Positions 30,095 through 40,881 of a DNA stretch of 64,000 nt are shown here, in pieces. Source of the stretch: Trichopria drosophilae (Eukaryota > Arthropoda > Insecta > Hymenoptera > Diapriidae); NCBI GenBank assembly GCA_030407085.1, contig CM059586.1, positions 17,998,001 to 18,062,000 on the forward strand. Direction: 5' to 3'. Every line of letters starts with the position of its first letter. The first letter of the stretch is position 1. The notes beneath the pieces are model-generated. The model saw only the letters and a program-made list of their open reading frames with translations, was not told where the DNA came from and did no database searches. The translations under genes were made by a program, and so were the position numbers.

Positions 30095-31140
30095 TTTAGT
30101 TTAAGGGAATTCATGATAAATTCGATTTTATCTGAGTTGCTTTGAATCTGTTGTTTTAACTCTCTATTTTGTGTTTCGATTGCACCGATGATATCATATT
30201 TAAACTCATGCATAGTTTTCAATAATTGAGCCATGTCCGTTGTACTATCTACGTTATAATTACTTGCTGTATGATTTATATGTGGGTCATTGAACTGTCT
30301 CTGCTATGAAACGACTTGAGCATATGAATTTCTATTGACAGTATTATTGAGGTTATGTTGCACTAATCTGTTATTAGTTTTCATATAGTTTTTTTTATGT
30401 TCATTCACGGTGTTTTGCGCAAATTTAAGGTATGGGCAACCTCGATATTTTTCAGCGTGACCCTCTGATTTGCAATTGACACAGCTTGGTGGCGTTTTGT
30501 CCTCTTTCGTCCTTTGACATTTCCCAGGATCATGATTTTTTCGACATTTGACGCAACGATACTCCAGATTACAATTTGTGCTGGTGTGACCAACACGCTG
30601 ACATTTATGGCATTGAAAGACCTTTTTTTCTATCGTGAGAGATCTGCACCAGTAAATGATTAGCATCCGAAACACTGTTTGGTTGCAGTTGACTTATTTT
30701 TATAATTTTAACATTACTTACGTTTAACTGTGTTAGTTCGTCCTTTACTTCGTCTGGGGTATACTCCTTATTTAGGCCCTTTAGTACTAATAACTTGTTT
30801 TTCTCGCTATTAATCGTGTAGGTGAAGAAAGGTACGTTTAGCATCGTTAATAACTTACGCATGTTTTGAAAGTGCTCCGGGCTGTCAGTGTATATGGATT
30901 GTTCTTCGTTTTGTCCTTTTATGTAAATATGCTGTTTGTCCATATGCTCTGACAGTTTCTGGACCAATATTTTCGAGGAGGTCGTTCGTCAGTAAATCGG
31001 TAGTGGTTTGTGTATTTTACCTTGACGGCTATCATTTGATGTTTGTAACTGCGGTGTTTCGTTCTGGCTTTGAGTGGTGTTATCCAATACAGAAAATCGA
31101 TTTGTGGTAGTTTATCCTGAGAGGTTCTTCGTTTTTTGTG
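30085..31140 (-). pseudogene. E6 ORF1 (family B), broken
   Basis: Blocks: 30967-30605 (KLSEHMDKQHIYIKGQ, KNKLLVLKGLNKEYTPDEVK; PRE_C2HC-like) and 30675-30304 with the three knuckles CHKCQRVGHTSTNC, CVKCRKNHDPGKC and CVNCKSEGHAEKYRGC. A short tail runs to the stop at 30085. Frameshifts lie near 30630, where the segment between the RNA-binding region and the knuckles is partly deleted, near 30305 (a stop) and near 30985. Not functional. Confidence 0.82.
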
Positions 31141-31278
31141 GGCTCTGTGCGTCCCTTTTTTTTAGAAAGTGTCCATCCATCATTGTTCGATAGGTTTTCC
31201 CTCGCTTCGGATGAATCTGCATTAGCGACTGCTGGGTGATCCGAGTAACACTCGACCGATGCTCTCGGCAGACTTAGT

Positions 31279-31296
31279 CGACTGAGCTATCCGGGC
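31279..31296 (-). pseudogene. tRNA-Lys 5' stub (nt 1-18), locus 5
   Basis: GCCCGGATAGCTCAGTCG on the minus strand, nucleotides 1-18 exactly, and then E6. The break is precisely at the G18/G19 nick position used by the other elements, but nucleotides 19-33 are absent here. Confidence 0.88.
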
Positions 31297-31344
31297 GACG
31301 GTTTTAGTTCGTGATTACCTACTATTTCGTAAAAATCACTTGGG
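31297..31344. repeat. tRNA-array spacer stub, unit 5
   Basis: The first ~48 bp after the tRNA (GACGGTTTTAG to AAAATCACTT) match the other spacers; then the sequence departs. Confidence 0.8.
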
Positions 31345-32434
31345 GTAACATTGGATACAATGGCAAAGACTATACGAATGCAAACAATCGATCCATTGAA
31401 TAGATATGAACAACATTCGAAATACATAAGGAATTACAGTACCTTTATGAAAGTTCCATTCCGTGACTGTTTTGTCAGAATTTGAATCTGCAATGCCAAA
31501 TTTCAAAAATAGATTACGGAATATCAGCAATTCTGCATTATTTTATATTTGATTCTCTTTAAATTCCCAAAATGTAATGCCGGATTCATCATAGGCCGAA
31601 AATTACTTTGTCTTATTAATATTCTCTAAAAAAATGTAACTTTGCCTATACGGAAAGAAAGAAACACCACCGACTCCTGTCTACGCAGCACTGGTTACTG
31701 CGTGGCCGGTTCGCAAATACTTTTTATTTCAACTCGCTATAACTCGGTTAATTTTGAGAATTTTGAAACGAATAAAAAATGAAATTTTTCATTACAGTTT
31801 CCCAGATCTAGTGCAGAAAGAAAAAATTATATATCTTAATAAATCAAAAAGTTATTAATTTTTTAATGCAGAACTGCGAAATTTGTGTTTTTATAGATTC
31901 AGGCGCTTCGTTTATCGAGCGAATTTCAAGCATCCGAAAACTTTCAGCGAGAAAGTTGTTCATATATGGAAGCGATAGAATGAAAAACAACGAATTTTCA
32001 GAACATGGTGTGGTGGTTTCGTTATATCGCTTCCGTATAAAAAACAGTGCAAGATACGGCAAAAATTCACTGAACCTTTTTTGCATAGGATGAAATTTCC
32101 TACAAAAAAGTTCCTGGGAGCCCTATCCTAAAATGCATAGTTTAAGCACAAGCGAGCCCGAAAGATAGAAAACGGTAGAAACAAAGACGGCCGGGCAGCA
32201 AACCAGTGGTTCTTTCCGTGATACGTTCAGGCGTTCCACGAAGCGGTTCTGTTGAAGTGTTTCATTTGAGCATTAGTTTGGTTTGTAGCTACCAGGTGCC
32301 CGTACTTTCCGTTGTAGAAGTGGGATTTTCATTCAGTCATAAAGGATTCCTCGGTTAAGCACCAGTAGCGTATAAAGCCTATCATTCGAATATTGTCAAA
32401 TTATATGATGTTGATTCTTATGAGTGCGATGACA
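31345..32434. other. unclassified region with dispersed repeat copy 2
   Basis: No gene recognised. Positions 32028-32165 match 19655-19790 (shared GGATGAAATTTCCTACAAAAAAG-type block). The rest is AT-rich with several chance frames. Confidence 0.5.
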
Positions 32435-32641
32435 ATGGGTATATATATCAAAAAATCGAATTTCAAAAATCCGAAACATTGAAAAATCGACATTTAAAAA
32501 GCTGACACTCAAAAAACGATGAATGTCAAAAAGCCAATGAGTCGCAAAGCTGTAAGATTCATGAAAACAATATTAGCTTTTTAAATGTCGATTTTTCAAT
32601 GTTTCCAATTTTTGAAATTCGGTTTTTTGACATGTACCCAT
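32435..32641. repeat. imperfect inverted repeat (arms ~67 bp)
   Basis: Left arm 32435-32503 (ATGGGTATATATATC to AAAAAGCT) and right arm 32575-32641 are inverted copies with a few mismatches around a ~70-nt loop. Could be a small foldback element or a transcribed hairpin. Confidence 0.7.
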
Positions 32642-33169
32642 AACAATATATGCCATATTTTTCTTTAACTCCTGGAAAATTATGTTTCTTAGGAGGAGAG
32701 CCCATAAGCCCTATATTTGATCCATTTAGGATATTGATTTATGATAGTGAAATGTATTATTTTATAAAGAAGAAGTATTATATTTTTTATGGTTTAAGGT
32801 GAAACGGAGGTATTTTATTCATATTACAGTAGAGCCGCGATATATCGATCATCACGGTTCCGCGCTTCCCCTCATCGCTTTGATATATCGACCATGAGAG
32901 GGGAATTAACTCTTCCCCTTCTCTTATCTTTTACGGCAGTCTGCTCGAGCAGGGGGCGGAGCTAAATGAGTAGCCAAAGCGCGGTAGAATCCAAATTCAT
33001 TGGTATCAGTTTGTATTGACGTTCAACGACATATTCGTAAAACCTACATCGAGTTTTCTTGTTATATCTTGTTATATTGTTATTGTTGGAATCTTGTTGT
33101 ATTGTTACATTGTTATTGTTGGAATCTTGTTATATTGTTATATTGTTATTTTGAACAATTTGTTCAATC

Positions 33170-34902
33170 ATGTCTGCTGAAAATCTGGATCCAAATATTC
33201 GTGGTAATTGTTTAAGCAGTTATAATTTATAAAATTGTAACTATTTTTTATAATATGATTTACATTTGTAGAGGAAAAACCGAAACGGGCAAACTTAACC
33301 TATGCGCAAAAAGTGGAAATTCTTAGGAAGTTGGATCAAGGTGCCAAGCAACAGGATCTTGCTACTCTGTATGGCACTGGAAGATCAACGATCAGTGGAA
33401 TTTTGAAAAATCGAAATGATATATTAAAAAAATATGAAATTCTTCATGGTAAACATCCGAATAAGGAATCAAAGAGATTTTCCAAGGTCGAGGAATCATT
33501 ACTCGAAGAAATATTGTTTAGCTGGTTCTGTCAACAACGAGATGCAGGCATTCCAATATCTGGAAACCTCTTACAAGAGAATGCCTTAACAATTCATGAA
33601 AATCTCTATGGCAAAGATAAATTTACAGCCAGCAGTGGATGGGTTCACAATTTTAAAAAAAGACATAACATACGCCAAATTGGAATTCACGGAGAAAAAT
33701 TATCTGCTAATACCGAGGGAAGTGCAGAGTTTTGTCAAGAATTTCAAAAGTACATCGAGCAAGAAAATTTCGATCTGGAACATATTTACAATGCCGATGA
33801 GACAGGTCTAAATTGGAAAGCACTTCCGAACAAAACATTAGCTTCGAGGAATGAAAAAAATGTTGCAGGATTTAAGATCGCTAAAGATAGGGTAACAATC
33901 ATGAATTGTTCTAATGCCTCAGGCAAACACAAAATCCCTTTATTGATGATAGGGAAATACAAGACGCCAAGATGCTTGAAAGGAATTGATTCTTTACCAA
34001 TCCATTATACGAACCAAAAAAGTAGTTGGATGGATAAACATGTTTTTCTTATGTGGTACACTACAATTTTCCTTCCAGCAATTAAAAGTAAAATGCAAAG
34101 AGAAAATGAAAAATTCTTGCTTTTGCTTGATAATGCTCCCTCTCATCCAAGTGCCGATGAACTTAATTTAATAGATCCTTGCTGCATTGTGAAATATTTG
34201 CCACCCAATGTCACTGCTTTGATCCAACCCATGGATCAAGGAGTGATTGTGGCAATGAAGAGATTATATAAAAAATCATACCTTCGAGCATTTTTGATTG
34301 AAGATTCTGAGGAAATAGAGGGAAAATATTTAAAATTTCTGAAAAGGTGGACTCTTCTAGACTGCATGAAGACTCTTTCCGTAGCGTGGGAAAATGTTAC
34401 AGAGAGTACGTTACGAAATGCATGGAAGAATCTTTTGGGCTTAAACATGACCTGTCCGGAAGAAAATACAATCAATGAAATTGCAGATTTGGCATCTTGT
34501 GCTATGCAAGTCTTGGTAACAAAAGATGACACTGTGCAATGGCTGGACAGCGACAATAATGATCCAGGTTGGGAGATCCAAAGTATCGAAGAGATCACAG
34601 CTCTTGTGACAAATAACGGAATGAGAAATGTTGATGAATCCGAAGTAATTGAAAACGAAGAAATGGACATTGACGATGAACCTAATACATCTAATGAACA
34701 TTCTATGGGATCATGTGATATAGATATTTCAACAATGTCAACGACAGAAGCTTATCAAGCAGCTGGGAAACTGTACGACTGGTTAATGTATAGGTGGGAC
34801 AGTACACCTGAAAACCTGGTACAAGTGGGCAAAATAAAAGAAAATATCGCTGAAATTATAACTGCAGATAAAATGTATCAATTAAGAAATACTAACATGT
34901 AA
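33170..34902 (+). CDS. Tigger-like transposase (CENP-B/DDE_1 type), one intron
   Basis: Exon 1 (33170-33203) starts MSAENLDPNIR. A GT-AG intron (33204-33271) joins it in frame to exon 2 (33272-34902), giving 554 residues. A CENP-B/psq-type helix-turn-helix lies near 15-65 (LTYAQKVEILRKLDQG, GRSTISGIL). A Tc5/CENP-B second DNA-binding domain spans about 75-150 (WFCQQRDAGIPISGNLLQ, GWVHNFKKRHNIR). The DDE_1 catalytic domain follows: first Asp in YNADETGLNWK, second in LLLLDNAPSH, third in LIQPMDQGVI, the last two about 34 residues apart. An acidic tail follows. It cuts and pastes the surrounding element through the CAGTAGAG ends. Length and all three Asp fit an active enzyme. Confidence 0.93.
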
Positions 34903-36300
34903 TTCCCTTTTATGATTTTCTTTCAATAAACGTTTTTCATTAAATAGCTTGAGTATTTGTATATTTTAATCGATGATAAAATGTATTCATACAATATTGT
35001 TCAATGAAGTTCACATTTGTATTTAACGTAAAATTGTTCATACTTCATTGAAACATATACATATATTTCATTAAGAAGTTTAATCTTGAGAACACTCATT
35101 GATAGGAGTAGAGGATTTTGACAGGAGCACAGTTTAGGAATCATATTGACTGTGCATTATATGTACATGTGTTTCAAAATTGTTATGAAGTACATTTTTA
35201 TTTTAGATAAGATTTTAGAAAATCGTATTGATCAATCACAATCGTATCAAAGTTCTTGAATATAAGTCGAATTAAATGATTTGAATCTTGAGATTTTTCA
35301 ATGCGAAAGTTTAATCACTTTATAAAATCACATTGATCTCATTTTGTATATTCAATAGTTGCATTCAGCCGATAACACTAACCGGGATAATGTCGATATT
35401 ATAAACGAACCAGAAGGATATATTCTTAGTTAGTTTTGAGATCTGAATGCGATCACTCCTAATAAATCGCATGAATAGTACTTAACTGAAGTAATGAAAC
35501 ATGAAAAAGTAATCGAATTAGAGTCACAGATATGTACTATATTAAAACTTTAAAATTGTTTTAATATTATGGCACTTTGAAGCACATCGTGACCTTTTAA
35601 GGTTTAATGGAACGTGTTATTTATGTCACAGATTCAGTACCAGTTTCTGCAAACTTCAGGTTTCTATTGATACTTAATAAGCACCGAATCTTATGACAAG
35701 ATTGAATAAGGCTTTTGAAAACTAAATCGTAATGGGCTTTTCATAAGAATCTTTAGACTAAAATAAATCGATACGTTCTCACACTAAATTTATGTTATTA
35801 AACACCAATTCACAATATCATTCTACGCAAAAATGTCCTGTAAATATTTATTAACAAAAAACATGCTAAACCGAGGCTTGATGTCTCCAAATTTCACAGC
35901 AACATTGCGACTAAGGGAAAAGTGAACATAGAGAACTAAAGTCACTATAAACTCAGTACCAAAATGCAGATTTAGGATTTAGTAGTAATTAATCGAGAAG
36001 ATGCTTATTTTATATAAAAGTATTACTTTTACGTTTTTGGATGGTTTAACTCCATAGCATTGAAAAGTGTAAACACGTTCATTTACCTACAAAAAGGCAT
36101 TTTTATTTTGCAAATAAGTACCTTCTCGAATAATTTATGTCTCCTGAATCGTAAATTTACAATTTGGTGTTGAATTTTAAGAGATAAAATTTTACATAGT
36201 TAGCTTTATTCTACCGATAATATTTACATACACTTTTAGGTTAAGTACGGTTTCTGACGTTCGTGCCGTACATACATATATGTATTTACATAAACCGGCG
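34903..36300. other. non-coding right half of the Tigger element
   Basis: AT-rich, with an AATAAA signal shortly after the stop (34925-34930). No second frame with domain content. A GC-richer block of about 70 bp follows at 36295-36365. Confidence 0.6.
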
Positions 36301-36543
36301 AAACGGCCGGACTGGGCCGGACTGGCGGAACTGGGCGTTGATTGGCTGGGCTAATGCGGAACCAATGGAGGTAGAGGGAGTAGATTCAGAAGGTTCGTGG
36401 TCGATATATCAAAAGAAACTGCGTCCATATATCAAAGCGTCGATATGTCGAAGGTCGATATATCGCGGCTCTACTGTAACCCTTGAAACCAATATTTTTG
36501 AAATTGGTGTAAAAAAGGCACAAAATTATATTGTACAGTAATT

Positions 36544-36647
36544 TTGGCTTGAAACTTTTTACTTGTAGGTTTTTGGGGTCGCTGATTACGTACTTAGATT
36601 CGTAATCAGCGACCGCAAAAATCCTTAGGTAAAGAGTTTCAAGCCAA
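36544..36647. repeat. short imperfect hairpin just outside the Tigger right end
   Basis: TTGGCTTGAAACT...TCGCTGATTAC pairs with GTAATCAGCGA...AGTTTCAAGCCAA around a loop of about a dozen bases; arms are about 46 bp with several mismatches. Either a miniature foldback element or a hairpin-forming transcript. Confidence 0.75.
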
Positions 36648-37917
36648 TTGCAATGCAATTTAAAATTGTTTTTTTGAGTCTTTTCTACACCCCCTTTTTA
36701 AAAAAAAGAAAACCTTCGTTTTAAGGGGTTAATATGACCAAAATACGTGTCACTTCAAACCATCTCTAAATATCCTTTTCTTTTTAAACAATACATTAAT
36801 TTAAATCAATATTCAAAAAGGGCCCAAATATAGGGCTTAGGAGCCCTCCTCCTTAAATAATACGTTGTATACAACTCAATTATGTTCTTTTTACGATATA
36901 CATTTAATAATTATGCACATATGTAAAACATATTAATAAATGTAAATTAACCAATAGTCAAGACTTTTTTTTCCCCCGATTTTTACTCCCCGTAATTTGT
37001 CTGTTACGGTAACAAATATTTACTAAACTTAGGTATATTAAATTGATAGAATAAATATTGAATAAAAACGTTTATATGAAGTTGAAGTATAAAGTTTGCA
37101 TTATATTTTAATCAGCTATTTCATAAACGAAGAATTTGCACACTCGAGGCAATATCAAAATACACAATAGTTATATTATAAACTTTTTAAATGGAAAATA
37201 CTTGTTTGCTTTACACATAACAGGTGAAGTTCTGTAATAACCAAACAATAAATGAAAAAAAGGATAAAGCATTTCTTTCACTTTTTCATTTTACCGTTGA
37301 ATGCTGATAAAACTGTATTATCGTAATGAATAAATAGCCTGATTAAGATAAAATGCGACAACATAGAATGCCTTATTTGCAACAATATCGAAAGAATTAT
37401 TTATCAATATTCGTCTTGACCGTTATAGATGTTTTGCTGTTAACTTCTAAAATAGTAGTGTAGATTATACCATTATCTTTACGTAAGTTGTCAATATTTA
37501 TTCACTTTAAAGAATTATGTTACGTAAAGAAAATTGCATCTGACAAAATAAGCGGAAAAATTCTGTATGAAAAAACAATAAGTTTGTTTACAGATTACAA
37601 TAAACTATATTCTTATTTACAGAATAAATGTTCAATAAACTACCATTGGCGGTTCAAAAAGACTTATTTTTAAAGAGCGAATGTAATGGCGCAGTAGCAA
37701 AACTTGTTACTTTGTATATTTTGTTATTTTCTAAAAATTTTATGTTATTTCTCCTTGACCCTAATGCAATAATTTCTTCTTTGGTTGTTGTTAATATTAA
37801 TCTCGATATCCAATTTTATAATGTACTTTATTAGATAAGATCTAATTTATGTATTAAAAGGTTGATTTACCATATACCAAAAATAAATATGAATATTTAC
37901 AAAAAACTCGACAGTTT
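36648..37917. other. AT-rich region without recognised features
   Basis: Short chance frames only (for example 37488-37673). No domain, RNA gene or repeat was identified. Confidence 0.5.
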
Positions 37918-38251
37918 TTTTCGGTCTCTCAGTATACGTAGGACTTGCATGTAACGGGTTCTTCCTTTTGAGACTCGTGGACGCAGCCGCGTTGTCGCGG
38001 CGTGCGTTGGGTGCCATGATGGAAAAAAGCGCGAGCTTCCCGCCAAGCCGCGATTCTCAGTTTTTAGGCACTTGCACTAATCTCACAATGTTTTTAGCAC
38101 TTTGTTCATCTAAGTAGATTGAAAGGGTGTCGAATGACGGCGGGTTCTAATATTTTTCAGCAAATAGCTCTGACATAGTAGTTTATTCTCGCGATACTAC
38201 GCCACTTATCCGCGAACGATCCTCTCGCGACGAGCGCTCACGGCGGACCCC
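37918..38251 (-). mobile_element. E7: 5' end of a family B-type element
   Basis: 5' UTR ending GGGGTCCGCCG next to the target copy, and an ORF1 start at 38016 reading MAPNARRDNAA and LKRKNP, which aligns with MAPVAPTP and LKRKN of E2. After about 27-30 codons it is cut off at about 37918 by unrelated DNA. Only the 5' tip survives. Confidence 0.8.
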
Positions 38252-38266
38252 AGTCTGATGCTCTAC
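38252..38266 (-). repeat. tRNA target copy between E7 and E8
   Basis: Exact copy of tRNA nucleotides 19-33, followed on the plus strand by the short T-tract of E8. Confidence 0.92.
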
Positions 38267-39898
38267 TTTTCTTTTGTAATGTTTATTTATTGGCTTTGAT
38301 CAGTGATCTGGTCAGGTTACATAAACATATAAAAATTTTCCTTGCGTTTACATTTTATTTTATAGACATATATAGGCCTCGCAGGCATCTCGTATGTTGT
38401 CGTGGTAGTTGGTGTGATTGTTTGTGTGGCGGGTGTATTACGCGCGGGGAAAGTGGGCGGTAGCTCTGGTTATCATTAAGGGAAAAACAGTTCAGAAAAA
38501 AACCCTTGGAATTTCGCGTTTTGTTCATGGATGATATATTTACAGTTATTTACAGGTTAATAGGGCATAGTATTTAGATGAATGTCATTGGGTAGAATGC
38601 AGAGATAGCGATTACAGCCAGTGGCTACAATTTGTTTGGGGCGTTCGTTTTCGTTTAGCACGTTTGCGAAGGTCTTCCATATATTTGACATCTGTGGCTA
38701 ACCACCATAGATTTAGATTCGGATTCGGAAAGCTATTATTTCAGATTTTGTGGGATTTATTTGTAGATTCCATGTTTGGTAATATGCGTTTATTTTGTTA
38801 ACTAGTGTTTCGAGAGTTTCTGGAATTTTAACAGATGTATTGTCAGTGACTGTGATGATCATCGGCAAATGCTATTGAGGAGGTGTTGTTGGTATTCAGG
38901 TGGAATAGATTAAGGATTGCGGCATTATAGATATTGAAATATTTCGGAGATTTTAGTGCTCCCTGTTGGAAACCCTCTTCGATGGTGAAGGTGAGAGAGG
39001 ATCTGGAGGAATGGTGTAGAATTTACGGTCTTTTAGTTGGTCGGCTATTAGGTTAACTAGGTGTGGCGGTGTGTTTTATTTGATTAGTTTGTAGAGGAAT
39101 CCGTCTATCCATACTGTGTCGAATTCTTTCTGTAAGTCTAATAAGCATGCTCCGGTCGGTTTTATCTTTGAGAGGTTGTCTATCGTTTTATTGAGGAGGG
39201 AATTTATTGCGTGAATCGTAGATTTGTTCCGTTGAAATCCGAATTGATTGTGAGGTATTATTAAGTTGTCAGTACAGAAGAGATTTAGTTGTTTCGATAT
39301 TAATATTTCTAGTATTTTTCCAAGGCATGGAAGGAGGCTGATCGGTCGGTAGCTAGATGGTTCAAGAAAAAGGAAAAAGGGCAAATAGGAAGAGGAGAAA
39401 GAGTAAATGCACGAGCAGCACCAAGACTCAGCACCAGCACGAGCAGCTTCAAGACCAGCATTAACGGAATAGATTTCTAACGGGTCTCTAACGGATCTCT
39501 AACGGATCTCTGTTGGAAATCTGTTGGAAATCCATATTTTATGGTTAATAATTAGTGGGTGGTTTGGATTTGTGTTTATTTTCATTTTGTTTAGTGCGGT
39601 GATTAAAACTGATTTCTTCTTATGTAATTTTTCTATTTTTTTATTAACATATTTTCGTGTGCTATTTACATGTTCACCGTGGGAATGCTACCGCACTAAG
39701 GTTTTAGTTTTTGTCCACTTTCACTGTTTGTTTTTGCTATCCACACGCGCTTAATGTCGCTGGATGTGTGTTATCATTAACGATAATGATATGAACTGCA
39801 GTTGTTTTCACTGGGCACAGGCACTATGGTAATTTTGCCGGTAATTCAAACCGTGTATCAGAGCGCGATCCTTGCTTGACGAATGCCCACGGCGAACC
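38267..39898 (-). mobile_element. E8: mosaic of family A 3' half and family B 5' pieces
   Basis: Family A poly(A) and 3' UTR (38267 to about 38610), the last codons of ORF2 (KRAKRKR region), an internal deletion near 38713, then RT from motif D back to SYRPISLLPCLGKILEI (39362). An A/G-rich stretch of unclear origin follows (39363-39530), then family B linker sequence (39530-39680) and a family B 5' UTR (39680-39898) ending at the next target copy. The two families are therefore joined inside one target-bounded unit. Confidence 0.8.
39076..39384 (-). pseudogene. E8 RT fragment (family A)
   Basis: Open block with SSYRPISLLPCLGKILEI, QFGFQRNKSTIHAIN and motif A LLDLQKEFDTVW, where Ala before Phe-Asp is replaced by Glu. 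Downstream motifs B to D are present but frameshifted (38700-39060), and the FADD region is damaged. No functional enzyme. Confidence 0.8.
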
Positions 39899-39913
39899 AG
39901 TCTGATACTCTAC
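39899..39913 (-). repeat. tRNA target copy between E8 and E9 (one mismatch)
   Basis: AGTCTGATACTCTAC on the plus strand, one difference from the standard AGTCTGATGCTCTAC, followed by a long T-tract. Confidence 0.88.
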
Positions 39914-40342
39914 TTTTTTTTTTTTTTTTTTTTAAATTCATTTATTCGTTAAGCCTTTATATAATACAGAACAAGTATCGATTATAAGGGCCACACAAAC
40001 AAATAAAAAGCCCAACGCAATGATTAGAGGGGTATCTAAATTTTCGTTTTTGACCCTCGCAGGGGTGCTCAAAACTTATCTCTGTTGTGGGTTACATTTG
40101 TTTTTTTATAATTTCGCGTAAATTTGTATTAATTTGACGAACAAAGTTTAATGACAATGATAATACAACAATTGCATATTTGATTGCCCTGGTCTTTAAT
40201 GTAGAAATACTGTTTATCGATGTTTTTGGATAGTATTTCGATTATTTTTGTTTGCGGTGGTGCGACAATAAATTGGCGGCGGTCTGGAGGCTTTGTTTTC
40301 TTTGCAGGATTCCGGTGTTTGATGTGCTAAATTATTAGATTC
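39914..40342 (-). mobile_element. E9: short internally deleted family B element (429 bp)
   Basis: 3' UTR of subtype B3 (39914 to about 40180, nearly identical to E5) fused directly to a piece of ORF1 (the PPPIYCR region, about 40181-40330), then the target copy. All of ORF2 and most of ORF1 are missing. A compact, SINE-sized derivative. Confidence 0.82.
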
Positions 40343-40375
40343 AGTCTGATGCTCTACCGACTGAGCTATCCGGGC
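40343..40375 (-). pseudogene. tRNA-Lys 5' part (nt 1-33), locus 6
   Basis: Identical to nucleotides 1-33 of the intact gene. It is the 5' end of the E9-E8-E7 array; the corresponding 3' part is not seen beside E7. Confidence 0.93.
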
Positions 40376-40429
40376 GCCGGTTTTAGATTGTGATTACCTA
40401 CTATTTCGTAAAAATCACTGCAGAATAAT
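40376..40429. repeat. tRNA-array spacer stub, unit 6
   Basis: About 54 bp matching the start of the other spacers up to AATTCGTCGAA, then fused to a tRNA fragment. Confidence 0.75.
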
Positions 40430-40460
40430 TCGTCGAACCCTGAAATATCTGATGCTCTAC
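40430..40460 (-). pseudogene. tRNA-Lys fragment with internal deletion, at the 3' end of E10
   Basis: Plus strand CGAACCCTGAAATATCTGATG then CTCTAC: the T-arm segment CGAACCCTG is joined to the target end TCTGATGCTCTAC, with about 14 nt between them missing or replaced. The spacer and the tRNA share GTCGAA/CTCGAA at the join, suggesting recombination at microhomology. Confidence 0.65.
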
Positions 40461-40881
40461 TTTTTTTTTTATTTATTATTAATTCTTTTCATATATGATG
40501 AGTACATGAGAATGATGGCCGCACAATAAACAAAAGGCCCAATAACGATGAGGATACATAGAGAGTTTTTGTCCCTTGCTGGGGCGCTCGAAACTTATAT
40601 TCTATTGTTGGTTCTTATATTTTATAACTATAATCTAATATTACTACTCATCATTAAATGTGTTTATATGTTAAGTTACGTCTTCGTTAAAGGACGTTGT
40701 GAAGCTCGGAAAAAAGTAAATAATTAAAATTTCAAACAACAACCGAGCTAGCATGATTGATGTCTTATCTCAATACTAGTCTACGACTTGCGGCTGTATT
40801 TGTATGTGCGCGTATAAAACGGGTATTATAAAAATAATAAAACTTAAAATTAAGTACAATTACATATCTGACCTGAGAGAT

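Larger units (their letters stand above)
29665..31278 (-). mobile_element. E6: 5' part of a family B element (3' half missing)
   Basis: From the tRNA junction at 31278: degraded 5' region and ORF1 N-terminus, ORF1 (to 30085), ORF2 start with endonuclease (to about 29670). There it is fused to unrelated sequence; RT, 3' UTR and poly(A) are gone. Its 5' junction is at tRNA nucleotide 18 with no target duplication, unlike E1-E4. Confidence 0.82.
32827..36476 (+). mobile_element. complete pogo/Tigger-like DNA transposon (3650 bp)
   Basis: Perfect 22-bp terminal inverted repeats (CAGTAGAGCCGCGATATATC plus 2 bp) at both ends, flanked by the TA dinucleotide (32825-32826 and 36477-36478), as expected for the Tc1/mariner superfamily. 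Subterminal copies of the motif TTGATATATCGACCA occur at about 32880 and, inverted, at 36398. It carries one spliced transposase gene with an apparently intact frame, so it may be autonomous and young. The 1.5 kb between the gene and the right end shows no further gene. Confidence 0.95.

Noticed and set aside
34236..34701. Minus-strand frames within the Tigger transposase
   Set aside because: Antisense shadows of a strong, domain-bearing plus-strand gene.
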